Below, piece after piece: positions 27,313-35,492 of a DNA stretch of 40,840 nucleotides. Source of the stretch: an uncultured Clostridia bacterium. Its GTDB lineage: Bacteria > Bacillota > Clostridia > Christensenellales > Borkfalkiaceae. The stretch covers positions 1-40,840 of the forward strand of contig CANPXX010000008.1 in assembly GCA_947587085.1 (NCBI GenBank). Direction: 5' to 3'. The notes beneath the pieces are model-generated. The model searched no databases and was not told the DNA's origin. It saw only the letters and a program-made list of their open reading frames with translations. Both the position numbers and the translations under genes were made by a program. The first letter of the stretch is position 1, and the number at the start of each line of letters is the position of its first letter.

Positions 27313-28182
27313 TCATTTTGCGATGCGCATACATCCCACGGCGAGCGCCCCGGGACCGATATGGCAGGAGACGCTGAGCGAGAGGGGATCCGCAAAGGTG
27401 ACGGGAATGGCGGGGAACGCCGCCTGCAATTCGCGCTTGAAGAGCGCCGCCTCCTCGTCGTTGGCGGTATGCGCGACGGCGATGTTCATCTCGCCCGCCG
27501 CAACGTATTCCGCAAAGCGCGTTTCGAGGTCGCTTTTGATCGCCGCGAGCATCACTTCCTTCGCCTTTTTGAGCGTCTGCACCTTCTTGAAGGCGTCCAG
27601 CTTCTCCCCTTGGATCTGCAACACGGGCTTGATCTTCAAAATGGTGCCGATGAGCGCGGCGGCGGGGGTGAGCCGTCCTCCCTTTTTGAGGTATTTCAAG
27701 GTGTCGAGCGAGATATAGATGCTGCTGTCGAACTTGGTCCGCATGAGCCAATCGGCGATCTCCGCGGCGCTCTTTCCCTGTTTCGCGAGGAAGAGCGCGT
27801 CGAATACGCTCTGTTTTTGCGTGATGGAGATGCGCTGGTTGTCCACCACGTGCACCCGTCCGCCGTATGCCTTGGCGGCGCTTTCAGCCGTATGACAGGA
27901 CTCCGAGAGCCCGCTCGACATGGGGATGTGCACCACTTCGGCGCCGTCCGCAAGGAGGGAATCCCAAATATCCGTCACGCTCGCGATGGCGGGCTGGGAG
28001 GTGGAGACGCTCGCATTGGAGCGCAGGTGCTCGTAGAACGCGGGCTGGGTGAGGTCGATGTCCTCGAAGTATTCCTCGCCGTCGATCAGAAAGGGCATCG
28101 GGACGACGGAAATTCCCAGTTTTTCCGCCTCCGCCTGTGTGATGCCGCTGTTCGAGTCGGTGACGATCTTGATGTTCGCCAT
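27313..28182 (-). CDS. DegV family fatty-acid-binding protein
   Basis: A 289-residue DegV-family protein. DegV proteins (FakB type) bind a fatty acid and present it to the kinase FakA for phosphorylation. The N-terminus MANIKIVTDSNSGI, the block VSTSQPA, and the segment HIPMSSGLSESCHTA are diagnostic for the family. YLKKGGRL and the C-terminal HIGPGALAVG are also typical. The start at 28182 is supported by GGAGAG on the minus strand and by a strong promoter further upstream. It is transcribed divergently from nfnA and stands alone. No FakA gene lies in the window, so the lipid role is from family knowledge only. Confidence 0.92.
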   Translation of the reverse strand: MANIKIVTDSNSGITQAEAEKLGISVVPMPFLIDGEEYFEDIDLTQPAFYEHLRSNASVSTSQPAIASVTDIWDSLLADGAEVVHIPMSSGLSESCHTAESAAKAYGGRVHVVDNQRISITQKQSVFDALFLAKQGKSAAEIADWLMRTKFDSSIYISLDTLKYLKKGGRLTPAAALIGTILKIKPVLQIQGEKLDAFKKVQTLKKAKEVMLAAIKSDLETRFAEYVAAGEMNIAVAHTANDEEAALFKRELQAAFPAIPVTFADPLSLSVSCHIGPGALAVGCMRIAK

Positions 28183-28216
28183 AGTACTCTCCAAATCGGT
28201 ATATATGAATAGATGT

Positions 28217-28245
28217 ATTATAGCCGAATCCTGCGGGAAAGTCAA
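28217..28245 (-). promoter_or_regulatory. degV promoter
   Basis: On the minus strand TTGACT (28245-28240), a 17-nt spacer, and TATAAT (28222-28217). Confidence 0.88.
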
Positions 28246-28284
28246 GAAATTAAACTGAGTTTTCGCGTTTTTACCGCGGGATAT

Positions 28285-28313
28285 TTGACATTTTGTCCTG
28301 CGGGCGGTATAAT
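28285..28313 (+). promoter_or_regulatory. nfnAB promoter
   Basis: TTGACA at 28285-28290, a 17-nt spacer, TATAAT at 28308-28313. Full consensus, back-to-back with the degV promoter. Confidence 0.92.
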
Positions 28314-28339
28314 GAAGGCAGACTCGCATGGAGGGAGCT

Positions 28340-29182
28340 ATGTTTCGGATTCTTGCGAAAGAAAAATTGAATCCAACCGTCACGCGGATGGAGATCGAGG
28401 CGCCTCTCGCGGCGCGCAAGGCGCAGGCGGGGCAGTTCGTCATTCTCCGCGCCGACGAGCGGGGGGAGCGCATCCCGCTGACCATCGCGGGGACAGACCG
28501 CGAAAGAGGGTCGGTCACCGTCATCTATCAGATCGTGGGGGGCGCGACGATGGCGCTCGAAAGAAGAGAGGCGGGGGAGTGCATTCCCGACCTCGTGGGA
28601 CCGCTCGGCACGCCCACCGAAGTGGAGGGGCTTCATAACGTCGCCGTGGTCGGGGGAGGGGTCGGCTGTGCCATCGCCCTGCCCGTCGCGCGGCGTCTGC
28701 ACGAGTTGGGGGCGCGGGTGACCTCCGTCGTCGGCTTCCGCTCCCGTGAGCTCGTCATTCTCGAAGAGGAATTCCGCTCGTACAGCGACCGCTTTTTCAT
28801 GGCGACGGACGACGGGAGCTGCGGGGAGCGCGGCAATGTCTGCGGTCCGCTCGGGCGGCTGCTCGCCGCGGGGGAGCGGTTCGACCGCGTGATCGCCATC
28901 GGTCCGCTCGTCATGATGAAGTTCGTGGCGGAACTCACCAAAAAGTATGGCGTGCCCACCGTCGCGAGCATGAATCCCATCATGATCGATGGGACGGGCA
29001 TGTGCGGCTGTTGCCGCGTGAGCGTGGGCGGGGAGATGAAGTTCGCCTGCGTGGACGGACCCGATTTCGACGCGCACCGCATCGACTTCGACGAGGCGAT
29101 CTCGCGCGCGAAACTGTATGCCGATTTCGAGGCGCGCGCCCGCGAAAAGGGGTGCAACCTCATGAAGAAGGGGGTGCAATGA
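28340..29182 (+). CDS. nfnA: NADH-dependent ferredoxin:NADP oxidoreductase subunit A (NfnA/SudB-like)
   Basis: A 280-residue FAD/NAD-binding subunit of the ferredoxin reductase family. With NfnB it likely forms the electron-bifurcating complex that links NADH, reduced ferredoxin and NADPH in anaerobes. Motifs in order: QAGQFVILRADERGERIPLTIAG (FAD binding), VGPLGTPTE, NVAVVGGGVGCA (NAD binding), and the C-terminal GTGMCGCCRV...FACVDGP, which supplies the [2Fe-2S] cysteines. The ATG at 28340 follows GGAGGGAG closely; an alternative in-frame ATG at 28328 lies before that site. The stop overlaps nfnB. A close alternative name is sulfide dehydrogenase subunit SudB; sequence alone does not separate them. 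Confidence 0.88.
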   Translation: MFRILAKEKLNPTVTRMEIEAPLAARKAQAGQFVILRADERGERIPLTIAGTDRERGSVTVIYQIVGGATMALERREAGECIPDLVGPLGTPTEVEGLHNVAVVGGGVGCAIALPVARRLHELGARVTSVVGFRSRELVILEEEFRSYSDRFFMATDDGSCGERGNVCGPLGRLLAAGERFDRVIAIGPLVMMKFVAELTKKYGVPTVASMNPIMIDGTGMCGCCRVSVGGEMKFACVDGPDFDAHRIDFDEAISRAKLYADFEARAREKGCNLMKKGVQ

Positions 29183-30576
29183 TGCGGTACGATCCCGATC
29201 CGAAGATGAATCCCATGCCCGTGCAGGACCCTGCCGTCCGCAGCCGCAACTTTTCGGAGGTCGCCCTCGGGTACGACGAGGCGACGGCGGTGAAGGAGGC
29301 GGGGCGGTGTCTGCACTGCAAGAACCGTCCGTGCGTGGAGGGCTGTCCCGTCGGCGTGGCGATTCCCGAATTCATCGCCCTCGTCGCCGAAGGGAAGTTC
29401 GAAGAGGCGTACGCCGTCATCCGTGAGACGTCCTCCCTCCCCGCCGTCTGCGGGAGGGTGTGCCCGCAGGAGCGGCAATGCGAGAGCAAGTGCACGCGGG
29501 GCATCAAGCACGAGCCCGTCGGCATCGGCAGGCTGGAACGCTTTGTCGCCGACTACCACATGGCGCATGCGCCCGTGCCCGCGCCCGTCCCGCCGCGGAC
29601 GGAGGGGAAGCGGGTCGCCGTCGTCGGGTCTGGACCCGCGGGGCTTGCCTGTGCGGGCGATCTCGCCAAGCTCGGCTATGCGGTCACCGTGTTCGAAGCG
29701 TTGCACGTCGCGGGCGGCGTGCTCGTGTACGGCATCCCCGAGTTCCGTCTGCCGAAAGCCATCGTGCGGCGGGAGGTGGAGGGGCTCCGCGCGCTGGGCG
29801 TGGAGTTCGTCACCGACGCCGTCGCGGGGAGAGCGTTCACCGTCGGGGAACTCAAAACGGAGTTCGGCTTCGACGCGGTGTTCCTCGGCACGGGCGCGGG
29901 GCTTCCCAAGTTCATGAACATCCCCGGAGAGAACGCAAAGGGCGTGTTCTCCGCCAACGAATATCTCACGCGCGTCAACCTCATGGGCGCCTATGAGGAG
30001 GATTGCGAGACGCCGCTCTACCGCGCCGCGCGGGTCGCCGTCGTGGGCGGCGGGAACGTCGCGATGGACGCCGCCCGTTGTGCGCGCCGCATGGGGGCGG
30101 AGGTCACCGTCGTCTACCGCCGTTCGGAGGCGGAATTGCCCGCCCGCCGCGAGGAGGCGGAGCACGCCAAGGAGGAGGGAGTCTCCTTCCTCTTCCTCAC
30201 CAATCCCGTGGAAGTGCTCGCCGACGAGAGCGGGAAGGTGCGCGCCTTGAAGTGCGTGGAGATGGCGCTCGGCGAACCGGACGCCTCGGGCAGACGCCGC
30301 CCCGTCGAAGTGAAGGGGAGCGAGCGGGAGATCGAAGCGGACTGCGTCATCATGGCGCTCGGCACGTCGCCCAATCCGCTCGTGACGCGCACCACGGAGG
30401 GGCTCGCGGCGAAGCCCCGCGGCGAGATCGTCGCCGACGACGGGGGGCGGACCTCCCTCGACGGCGTGTTCGCGGGGGGCGACGCCGTCACGGGCTCGGC
30501 GACCGTCATCCTCGCCATGGGGGCGGGCAAAGCCGCCGCGAAGTCCATCGACGAATATCTGCGCTCCGAAAAATAG
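29179..30576 (+). CDS. nfnB: NADPH-binding subunit NfnB / glutamate synthase small-subunit-like oxidoreductase
   Basis: A 465-residue GltD-family flavoprotein. The N-terminal iron-sulfur region has CLHCKNRPCVEGCPVG and CGRVCPQERQCESKC, binding [4Fe-4S] clusters. An FAD motif VAVVGSGPAGLACAG and an NADPH motif VAVVGGGNVAMDAARCARRMG follow, and the C-terminal GDAVTGSATVILAMGAGKAAA is typical. It is translationally coupled to nfnA (ATGATGA at 29179-29185; a second ATG three bases later would also serve). Pairing with NfnA rather than with a GltB large subunit is the reason for this name. A terminator follows. Confidence 0.9.
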   Translation: MMRYDPDPKMNPMPVQDPAVRSRNFSEVALGYDEATAVKEAGRCLHCKNRPCVEGCPVGVAIPEFIALVAEGKFEEAYAVIRETSSLPAVCGRVCPQERQCESKCTRGIKHEPVGIGRLERFVADYHMAHAPVPAPVPPRTEGKRVAVVGSGPAGLACAGDLAKLGYAVTVFEALHVAGGVLVYGIPEFRLPKAIVRREVEGLRALGVEFVTDAVAGRAFTVGELKTEFGFDAVFLGTGAGLPKFMNIPGENAKGVFSANEYLTRVNLMGAYEEDCETPLYRAARVAVVGGGNVAMDAARCARRMGAEVTVVYRRSEAELPARREEAEHAKEEGVSFLFLTNPVEVLADESGKVRALKCVEMALGEPDASGRRRPVEVKGSEREIEADCVIMALGTSPNPLVTRTTEGLAAKPRGEIVADDGGRTSLDGVFAGGDAVTGSATVILAMGAGKAAAKSIDEYLRSEK

Positions 30577-30582
30577 ACGAAA

Positions 30583-30622
30583 GGGCGCCCGACGCGATGC
30601 GTCGGGCGCCCCGTTCTAAATT
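30583..30622 (+). terminator. Terminator after nfnB
   Basis: A 13-bp perfect stem (30583-30595 with 30599-30611, loop GAT). The tail is only moderately T-rich (CGTTCTAAATTT). Confidence 0.72.
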
Positions 30623-30647
30623 TGTCCCATCGTCCATAGAATACGGT

Positions 30648-31352
30648 ATGAAGTTCTTGTATCGTCATCGCGTGGCGCTGGGATTTTTCATGCTGACGCT
30701 CGCCGTCATCTTCACCTTCGGCGTGTGTTTCTTCGCGCTGGCGCGGACGGCGGTGCAATCGTCGCGGCTCACCATCGTCATCGACGCGGGCCACGGCGGC
30801 GTGGACGGCGGCGTGGTGGGAGTGCAGACGGGCGTCAAGGAGAGCGACGTCAACCTCTCCGTCTCCCGCCTCTTGCAAAGTGAATTCGAGGACGCGGGCT
30901 TCCTCGTCATCCAGACCCGTCTCACCGAGGCGGGGCTGTACGGCGCCGCGACGACGGGCTACAAGCGGCGGGACATGAACAGGCGCGCCGAGATCATCCG
31001 CGAGAACGCGCCCGCCGCTGTCATCTCGGTGCACCAGAACTTTTTTTCGCAGACCTCCCGCCGCGGCGCGCAGGTATTCTACCGCGGGGCATCGGACGGG
31101 GGAAAGACGCTCGCCGCGTGCATCCAGACGGCGCTCAACGAGATGCCCGAGTGCGTGAAGCGGACGCAGGCGCTGGAGGGGGACTATTTCGTGCTCAATT
31201 GCAGCGACCGCCCCTCCGTCATCGTGGAATGCGGCTTTTTGTCCAATCCCGAGGACGAGGCGCTCCTCGTCACCGAGGCGTACCAGAGGAAGCTCGCGGC
31301 GGCGATCGCCTCGGGAACGCTCGCTTTTCTCGCCGCGGGCGCAAACAATTGA
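30648..31352 (+). CDS. N-acetylmuramoyl-L-alanine amidase, CwlD-like (Amidase_3)
   Basis: A 234-residue exported or membrane-anchored zinc amidase that cleaves the bond between N-acetylmuramic acid and L-alanine in peptidoglycan. An N-terminal membrane segment (about residues 9-33) precedes the catalytic domain. Zinc ligands and catalytic residues are seen: His in VIDAGHGGVDGG, Glu in GVKESDVNL, His in ISVHQN, and Glu in VIVECGFLSN. Size and layout match CwlD, which in spore formers makes muramic delta-lactam in cortex; no other spore gene is nearby, so that role is unproven. The ATG has no Shine-Dalgarno site and lies 5 nt after a TAGAAT box (30637-30642), so the mRNA may be leaderless. Confidence 0.9.
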   Translation: MKFLYRHRVALGFFMLTLAVIFTFGVCFFALARTAVQSSRLTIVIDAGHGGVDGGVVGVQTGVKESDVNLSVSRLLQSEFEDAGFLVIQTRLTEAGLYGAATTGYKRRDMNRRAEIIRENAPAAVISVHQNFFSQTSRRGAQVFYRGASDGGKTLAACIQTALNEMPECVKRTQALEGDYFVLNCSDRPSVIVECGFLSNPEDEALLVTEAYQRKLAAAIASGTLAFLAAGANN

Positions 31353-31361
31353 ACGCGGCGC

Positions 31362-31390
31362 TTGACTTTCAGCGCGCAGAGTGATATACT
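31362..31390 (+). promoter_or_regulatory. Promoter abutting the acyl-ACP thioesterase gene
   Basis: TTGACT at 31362-31367, a 17-nt spacer, TATACT at 31385-31390, then only 7 nt to the ATG at 31398. This predicts a leaderless or nearly leaderless transcript. Confidence 0.85.
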
Positions 31391-31397
31391 TGACCGT

Positions 31398-32129
31398 ATG
31401 AACGTCTATGCGAACAAAAAGACGTACGATCTGCGCTATATCGACTTTGATTTCAAGGACGAACTCAAACTCTCCGCGCTCCTCGGGCTGTTGCAGGAAT
31501 CGGCGGGGCTCAGCGCGACCGAGCTCGGCTTCGGCTATCATGCCCTCAAAGCCAAAGGATACGGCTTCATCGTCGTCCACACCTATTGCGAATTCCGCCG
31601 CCCCATCCGCCTCGGCGATGAGGTCACGGTGGAGACGTGGCCGCTCCCGCCCCGCCACGTCATTTTCGAACGGGACTACCGCGTGACGGGACGGGGGGGA
31701 GAGGAACTCGCCGCCGTCGCCTCCCGCTGGTGTCTCGTCGATCTCGGCTCCTTCTCCCTCCTCACGCCGGATAAGCTCGGCGAGGCGAACGACCGCTGTC
31801 CGTACCGCGCCGAACAAGCCGTCGTGCCGCCCAATTGGAAGATTCCGCACGCCGACGGCGACGAGGTGCGCCGCTTCCGCGTGGGGTGCTCGGTGGCGGA
31901 TCACTATCTGCACGTCAACAACACCCACTATGCCGATTTCTTCCTCGACTGCTTTTCGATGGAGGAGCTCGCCGCCCGACCCGTCCGCGCCTTCCGCATC
32001 GCGTACGCAAAGCAGGTGAAGGAGGGGAGCGAGATCTCGTTTTACAGGCGCGACATGGGGGACAGCACCGTTTTGGAGGCGCGCACGGACGGCGAACCCA
32101 CGACCCAATTCCAACTCTATTTTGCATGA
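31398..32129 (+). CDS. Acyl-ACP thioesterase (double hotdog fold)
   Basis: A 243-residue cytoplasmic enzyme that releases free fatty acids from acyl-carrier protein, related to plant FatA/FatB and bacterial acyl-ACP thioesterases. The N-terminal hotdog runs from TYDLRYIDFDFKDELK through GFIVVHTYCEFRRPIRLGDEV and YRVTGRGG. The second hotdog carries VADHYLHVNNTHYADF; this D-x-x-x-H-V-N-N-x-x-Y segment holds the catalytic Asn/His region. The length fits bacterial members. It is followed by a flavin-reductase-like gene 10 nt downstream and may form an operon with the next two genes. Substrate chain length cannot be read from the sequence. Confidence 0.88.
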   Translation: MNVYANKKTYDLRYIDFDFKDELKLSALLGLLQESAGLSATELGFGYHALKAKGYGFIVVHTYCEFRRPIRLGDEVTVETWPLPPRHVIFERDYRVTGRGGEELAAVASRWCLVDLGSFSLLTPDKLGEANDRCPYRAEQAVVPPNWKIPHADGDEVRRFRVGCSVADHYLHVNNTHYADFFLDCFSMEELAARPVRAFRIAYAKQVKEGSEISFYRRDMGDSTVLEARTDGEPTTQFQLYFA

Positions 32130-32139
32130 GGTAATACCG

Positions 32140-32697
32140 ATGAAGATCCAATTGAAGCCCGCAACGAGCCTTGCCCCTCTGCCCGCCGTGGTCGTCACCT
32201 GCGGCGACGAGACGGAAAACAACGCCATCACCCTCGCATGGGTAGGAACGGTCAATTCGGTGCCGCCCATCCTCACCGCCGCGGTGCGCTATTCCCGCCA
32301 TTCGCTCGGCATCATCGAGCGGACGGGGGAATTCACCGTCAACCTCATCCCCAAGGAACTGCTGCACGGGCTGGATGTGTGCGGCGTGACGTCGGGGCGG
32401 GATTGCGATAAATTCGCCGCCGCGGGCTTCACCCGCGCGAAGGGGGTGAACGTGAAGTGCCCCCATATCGCCGAGAGCCCCGCGAGCCTCGAATGCAAGG
32501 TCATCCGCCGCGTAGACCTTCCCACGCACGCCGTGTTCTTCGGCGAGGTGGTGTCCGTCCTCGCGGACGAGCGGTATGTAAAGGACGGGCGCCTGCGCCT
32601 TCCCGAGGGGATGCTCGTGACCTATGTGAACGGGCAGTATCTCGAAACGGGCGCCGCGATCGGCACATACGGATATACGGCAGGGGAGTCCAAATGA
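32140..32697 (+). CDS. Flavin reductase-like (flavoredoxin) family protein
   Basis: A 185-residue FMN-binding split-barrel protein. The N-terminal pattern LAPLPAVVVTCGD...NAITLAWVGTVNSVPPILTAAVR...SLGIIERTGEFTVNL matches flavin reductase/flavoredoxin proteins, which bind FMN and pass electrons to partner proteins or flavins. The C-terminal HAVFFGEVVSV and YVNGQYLETG also fit. ATG at 32140 has GAGG at 32128-32131 as its ribosome site, overlapping the thioesterase stop. The next gene overlaps by ATGA. The natural partner is unknown; NfnAB nearby is a possible electron source but there is no direct evidence. Confidence 0.88.
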   Translation: MKIQLKPATSLAPLPAVVVTCGDETENNAITLAWVGTVNSVPPILTAAVRYSRHSLGIIERTGEFTVNLIPKELLHGLDVCGVTSGRDCDKFAAAGFTRAKGVNVKCPHIAESPASLECKVIRRVDLPTHAVFFGEVVSVLADERYVKDGRLRLPEGMLVTYVNGQYLETGAAIGTYGYTAGESK

Positions 32698-33149
32698 AAG
32701 AGGGCGTGGTCAAATATGTGAAGATCGTGAAGCGCCTCTTCATAGCCGTGAGCGTCGTCGCCATTCCCGCGCTCATGGTGAGCCTCGTGCTCGCGTTCTC
32801 CCACCGCGTCCTGTGCTACTACCTCGCGCCCGCCATCGCCGTCGCCTATTTCGTCCTGTACGGCTACTATGCGTTGCGCGTTTCGCTCGGCACCGCGCTC
32901 TCGGTGGAGACGACGGACAAGGTCGTCCACATCAAGACCAAGCGCAAGACGTTCACCTACGACCTCGACGGGGGATGCGTCTCCCTCAAAACGTACAAGA
33001 ACAAGTTCGTCGGCGTCTTTGAATCGCAGACCTCCCGCGAGAAGTTCGTGTTCTACCGCCGCGTGCTCTTCTCCAAATATTCGGAGGAGCAGTTCACCGA
33101 AGAGGACCTCCGTCCCTTCCTGCCCGCGGAGACGGGACCGTCCGCCTGA
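32694..33149 (+). CDS. Small membrane protein of unknown function
   Basis: A 151-residue protein not recognised as a named family. Two hydrophobic helices are visible (about residues 14-34, LFIAVSVVAIPALMVSLVLAF, and 40-60, CYYLAPAIAVAYFVLYGYYAL). A soluble C-terminal part of about 90 residues follows, rich in basic and aromatic residues (VVHIKTKRKTFTYDLDGG, EKFVFYRRVLFSKY), which resembles the PH-like tails of small bacterial membrane proteins, but that is only an impression. The start overlaps the stop of the flavin-reductase-like gene (ATGA at 32694-32697), so the two are coupled. Confidence 0.75.
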   Translation: MKEGVVKYVKIVKRLFIAVSVVAIPALMVSLVLAFSHRVLCYYLAPAIAVAYFVLYGYYALRVSLGTALSVETTDKVVHIKTKRKTFTYDLDGGCVSLKTYKNKFVGVFESQTSREKFVFYRRVLFSKYSEEQFTEEDLRPFLPAETGPSA

Positions 33150-33240
33150 ATCAAAATATTCAGTCGATACGAATAAAAATACGCATATTATACATTTGTC
33201 ACAAAAAATATTCGAAATACAGAATAAAATATTTCGGCGG
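33149..33240 (+). promoter_or_regulatory. ARG-box-like operator cluster upstream of argG
   Basis: AT-rich island with three sites resembling the ArgR/AhrC consensus (TGAAT-W4-ATTCA type): AATCAAAATATTCAG at 33149-33163, TACGAATAAAAATACGCATA at 33168-33187 (three mismatches in 18 by my alignment), and TACAGAATAAAATATTTC at 33218-33235. Their position just upstream of a strong promoter fits repression by arginine. The regulator gene is not in the window. Confidence 0.6.
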
Positions 33241-33252
33241 GGCGCAAAGTGC

Positions 33253-33281
33253 TTGACTTGCGCCCCGCCGTTCGCTATAAT
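33253..33281 (+). promoter_or_regulatory. argG operon promoter
   Basis: TTGACT at 33253-33258, a 17-nt spacer, TATAAT at 33276-33281. The argG start is 33 nt downstream. Confidence 0.92.
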
Positions 33282-33314
33282 AGCAGGGAAATCTCGGTGA
33301 AAGGATAAAGATTC

Positions 33315-34541
33315 ATGGAAGAAAAGATCAAGAAAGTGGTACTTGCCTATTCGGGCGGACTCGACACGTCCATCATCATCCCTTGGCTCAAAGAGAATTA
33401 CGACAACTGCGAAGTCATCGCGGTCTCGGGCGACGTGGGGCAGGGAACGGAGCTGGACGGGCTGGAAGAGAAGGCGAAAAAGACGGGGGCGAGCAAGCTC
33501 TACGTGCTCGACCTCAAAGAGGAATTCGTGAAAAATTACATCTTCCCCACCATGCAGGCGGGCGCCGTGTACGAGGACAGGTATCTGCTCGGCACGTCGT
33601 TCGCGCGCCCCGTCATCGCGAAGGCGATCGTGGAGATCGCGAAGCGCGAGAAGGCGGACGCCATCTGCCACGGATGCACGGGGAAGGGGAACGATCAGGT
33701 GCGTTTCGAGCTCGCCATCAAGGCGTTCGCGCCCGAAATGAAGATCATCGCGCCTTGGCGCATCTGGAACATCAAGTCGCGCGAGGAGGAGATCGAATAC
33801 GCCGAGGCGCACCACATCCCTCTGCGCATCAACCGCGAGACCAACTACTCCAAGGACAAGAATCTTTGGCACCTCTCGCACGAGGGGCTGGACCTCGAGG
33901 ACCCCGCCAACGAGCCGCAATACGAGAAGGAGGGTTTCCTCGAACTCGGCGTTTCGCCCATGCAGGCGCCCGACCGCCCCGAATACCTCACCATCCGCTT
34001 CGAGAAGGGGATTCCCACCGCGGTGGACGGACAGCCGCTCGGCGCGGTGGAGCTCATCGAAAAGCTCAACGAGGTGGGGGGGAGGAACGGCGTCGGGCTC
34101 GCCGACCTCGTGGAGAACCGCCTCGTCGGCATGAAGTCGCGCGGCGTGTACGAGACCCCGGGCGGCGCCATTCTCTATGAGGCGCACCGTCTGCTCGAAA
34201 CGCTCTGCCTCGACAAGGCGACCCAGCACTATAAACAGCTCGTGGCGGTCAAGTTCGGCGAGCTCGTGTACGACGGGCTTTGGTTCACGCCGTTGCGCGA
34301 GGCGCTCACCGCCTTTGTGGATAAGACGCAGGAGCGGGTCACGGGGGACGTGAAACTCCGCATCTATAAGGGCAACGTGACGAGCGCGGGAATCGTCTCG
34401 CCCTATTCGCTTTACAGCGAGGACATCGCCACCTTCTCGGACGACGGCGGCGCCTATTCCCAAAAGGACAGCGAGGGCTTCATCAACCTGTTCGGGCTTC
34501 CCGTCAAGATGAAGGCGCTCCTCGACCGCCGCAGGAAATGA
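33315..34541 (+). CDS. argG: Argininosuccinate synthase
   Basis: Condenses citrulline and aspartate with ATP to argininosuccinate in arginine synthesis. 408 residues, the usual length. The N-type ATP pyrophosphatase loop is [13 protein letters not shown]; further family blocks are [24 protein letters not shown] and [27 protein letters not shown] lies 8 nt before the ATG. It is the first gene of the operon, directly behind the ARG-box-like sites. The stop overlaps the argC start (ATGA at 34538-34541). argH, which usually follows argG, is not here. Confidence 0.97.
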   Translation: MEEKIKKVVLAYSGGLDTSIIIPWLKENYDNCEVIAVSGDVGQGTELDGLEEKAKKTGASKLYVLDLKEEFVKNYIFPTMQAGAVYEDRYLLGTSFARPVIAKAIVEIAKREKADAICHGCTGKGNDQVRFELAIKAFAPEMKIIAPWRIWNIKSREEEIEYAEAHHIPLRINRETNYSKDKNLWHLSHEGLDLEDPANEPQYEKEGFLELGVSPMQAPDRPEYLTIRFEKGIPTAVDGQPLGAVELIEKLNEVGGRNGVGLADLVENRLVGMKSRGVYETPGGAILYEAHRLLETLCLDKATQHYKQLVAVKFGELVYDGLWFTPLREALTAFVDKTQERVTGDVKLRIYKGNVTSAGIVSPYSLYSEDIATFSDDGGAYSQKDSEGFINLFGLPVKMKALLDRRRK

Positions 34542-35464
34542 TCAAGGTATTCATCGACGGCAGGGCGGGGACGACGGGTCTCCAAATCGAGGAACGGCTC
34601 AAACGGCGGGAGGACGTCTCCCTCCTCACCTTGACGGAGGAGACGAGGAAGTCGGAGGAGGCACGCCGTGCGGCGATCGCCGCCGCCGACGTGGTGTTCC
34701 TGTGCCTCCCCGACGATGCGGCGCGGGAGGCGGTCGGCTTCGTGGAGAATCGGAATACCGTCGTCATCGACGCGTCCACCGCGCACCGCACGGCAAAGGG
34801 ATGGGCATACGGCTTTCCCGAGCTCTCGCCCGCCCATCGCGCCGCGGTCTGCTCCTCCAAGCGCATCGCCAACCCGGGCTGTCATGCGAGCGGCTTCCTT
34901 GCGCTCGTCTATCCGCTCGTGCGGGAGGGGGTCGCCCCGCGCGACTATCCCTTCGTCTGCCACTCCGTCACGGGGTATTCGGGCGGCGGGAAGAAGATGA
35001 TCGCGGAGTACGAGGGAGAGGGCAGGAGCCCGCTCCTCGGCGCGCCCCGCGCCTATGCGCTCGGACAGGCGCATAAGCACCTGCCCGAAATGACGTCGAT
35101 CGCCTCGCTCGCCCGTACGCCCGCGTTCGTGCCCGTTGTGGGCGACTTCGACTGCGGGATGTGCGTGACGGTCCCGCTGTTCGCCGATCTCTTGGAGAAG
35201 AGATATACGCGGGCGGAGCTTTTCGCGCTGTATCGGGACTACTACGCGGGTCAGCGCTTCCTCTCGGTCACCGAGCGCTCGGAGGATGGGTACCTCAGCG
35301 CCAACGCGCTTCGCGGCACCAACCGCATGGAGATCTTCGTGGGCGGGAACGACGAACGGATCCTGCTCGCCGCCCGTTTCGACAACCTCGGAAAGGGCGC
35401 CTCGGGCGCCGCGATTCAGAACATGAATCTCGCTCTGGGGCTTGACGAAGGGCTCTCATTGTGA
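34538..35464 (+). CDS. argC: N-acetyl-gamma-glutamyl-phosphate reductase (short type)
   Basis: NADPH-dependent reduction of N-acetylglutamyl phosphate to the semialdehyde, third step of ornithine synthesis. 308 residues, matching the shorter, less common ArgC form rather than the form of about 340 residues. Features: [13 protein letters not shown] (nucleotide binding), [19 protein letters not shown], and the catalytic Cys115 in [10 protein letters not shown], followed by [13 protein letters not shown] and AHKHLPEM. Start by ATGA overlap with argG. Its last codons overlap a promoter that reads into argJ. Confidence 0.95.
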   Translation: MIKVFIDGRAGTTGLQIEERLKRREDVSLLTLTEETRKSEEARRAAIAAADVVFLCLPDDAAREAVGFVENRNTVVIDASTAHRTAKGWAYGFPELSPAHRAAVCSSKRIANPGCHASGFLALVYPLVREGVAPRDYPFVCHSVTGYSGGGKKMIAEYEGEGRSPLLGAPRAYALGQAHKHLPEMTSIASLARTPAFVPVVGDFDCGMCVTVPLFADLLEKRYTRAELFALYRDYYAGQRFLSVTERSEDGYLSANALRGTNRMEIFVGGNDERILLAARFDNLGKGASGAAIQNMNLALGLDEGLSL

Positions 35465-35470
35465 TATAAT
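35442..35470 (+). promoter_or_regulatory. Internal promoter in the end of argC, reading into argJ
   Basis: TTGACG at 35442-35447, a 17-nt spacer, TATAAT at 35465-35470. The -35 lies within argC codons and the -10 directly after its stop. Confidence 0.82.
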
Positions 35471-35492
35471 CGTAAAGATAGGAAAGTTTGGC

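Noticed and set aside
33150-33314. T-box or other riboswitch upstream of argG
   Set aside because: The leader from the predicted start to the ATG is only about 27 nt, too short for a T-box, and no specifier or antiterminator pattern is seen.
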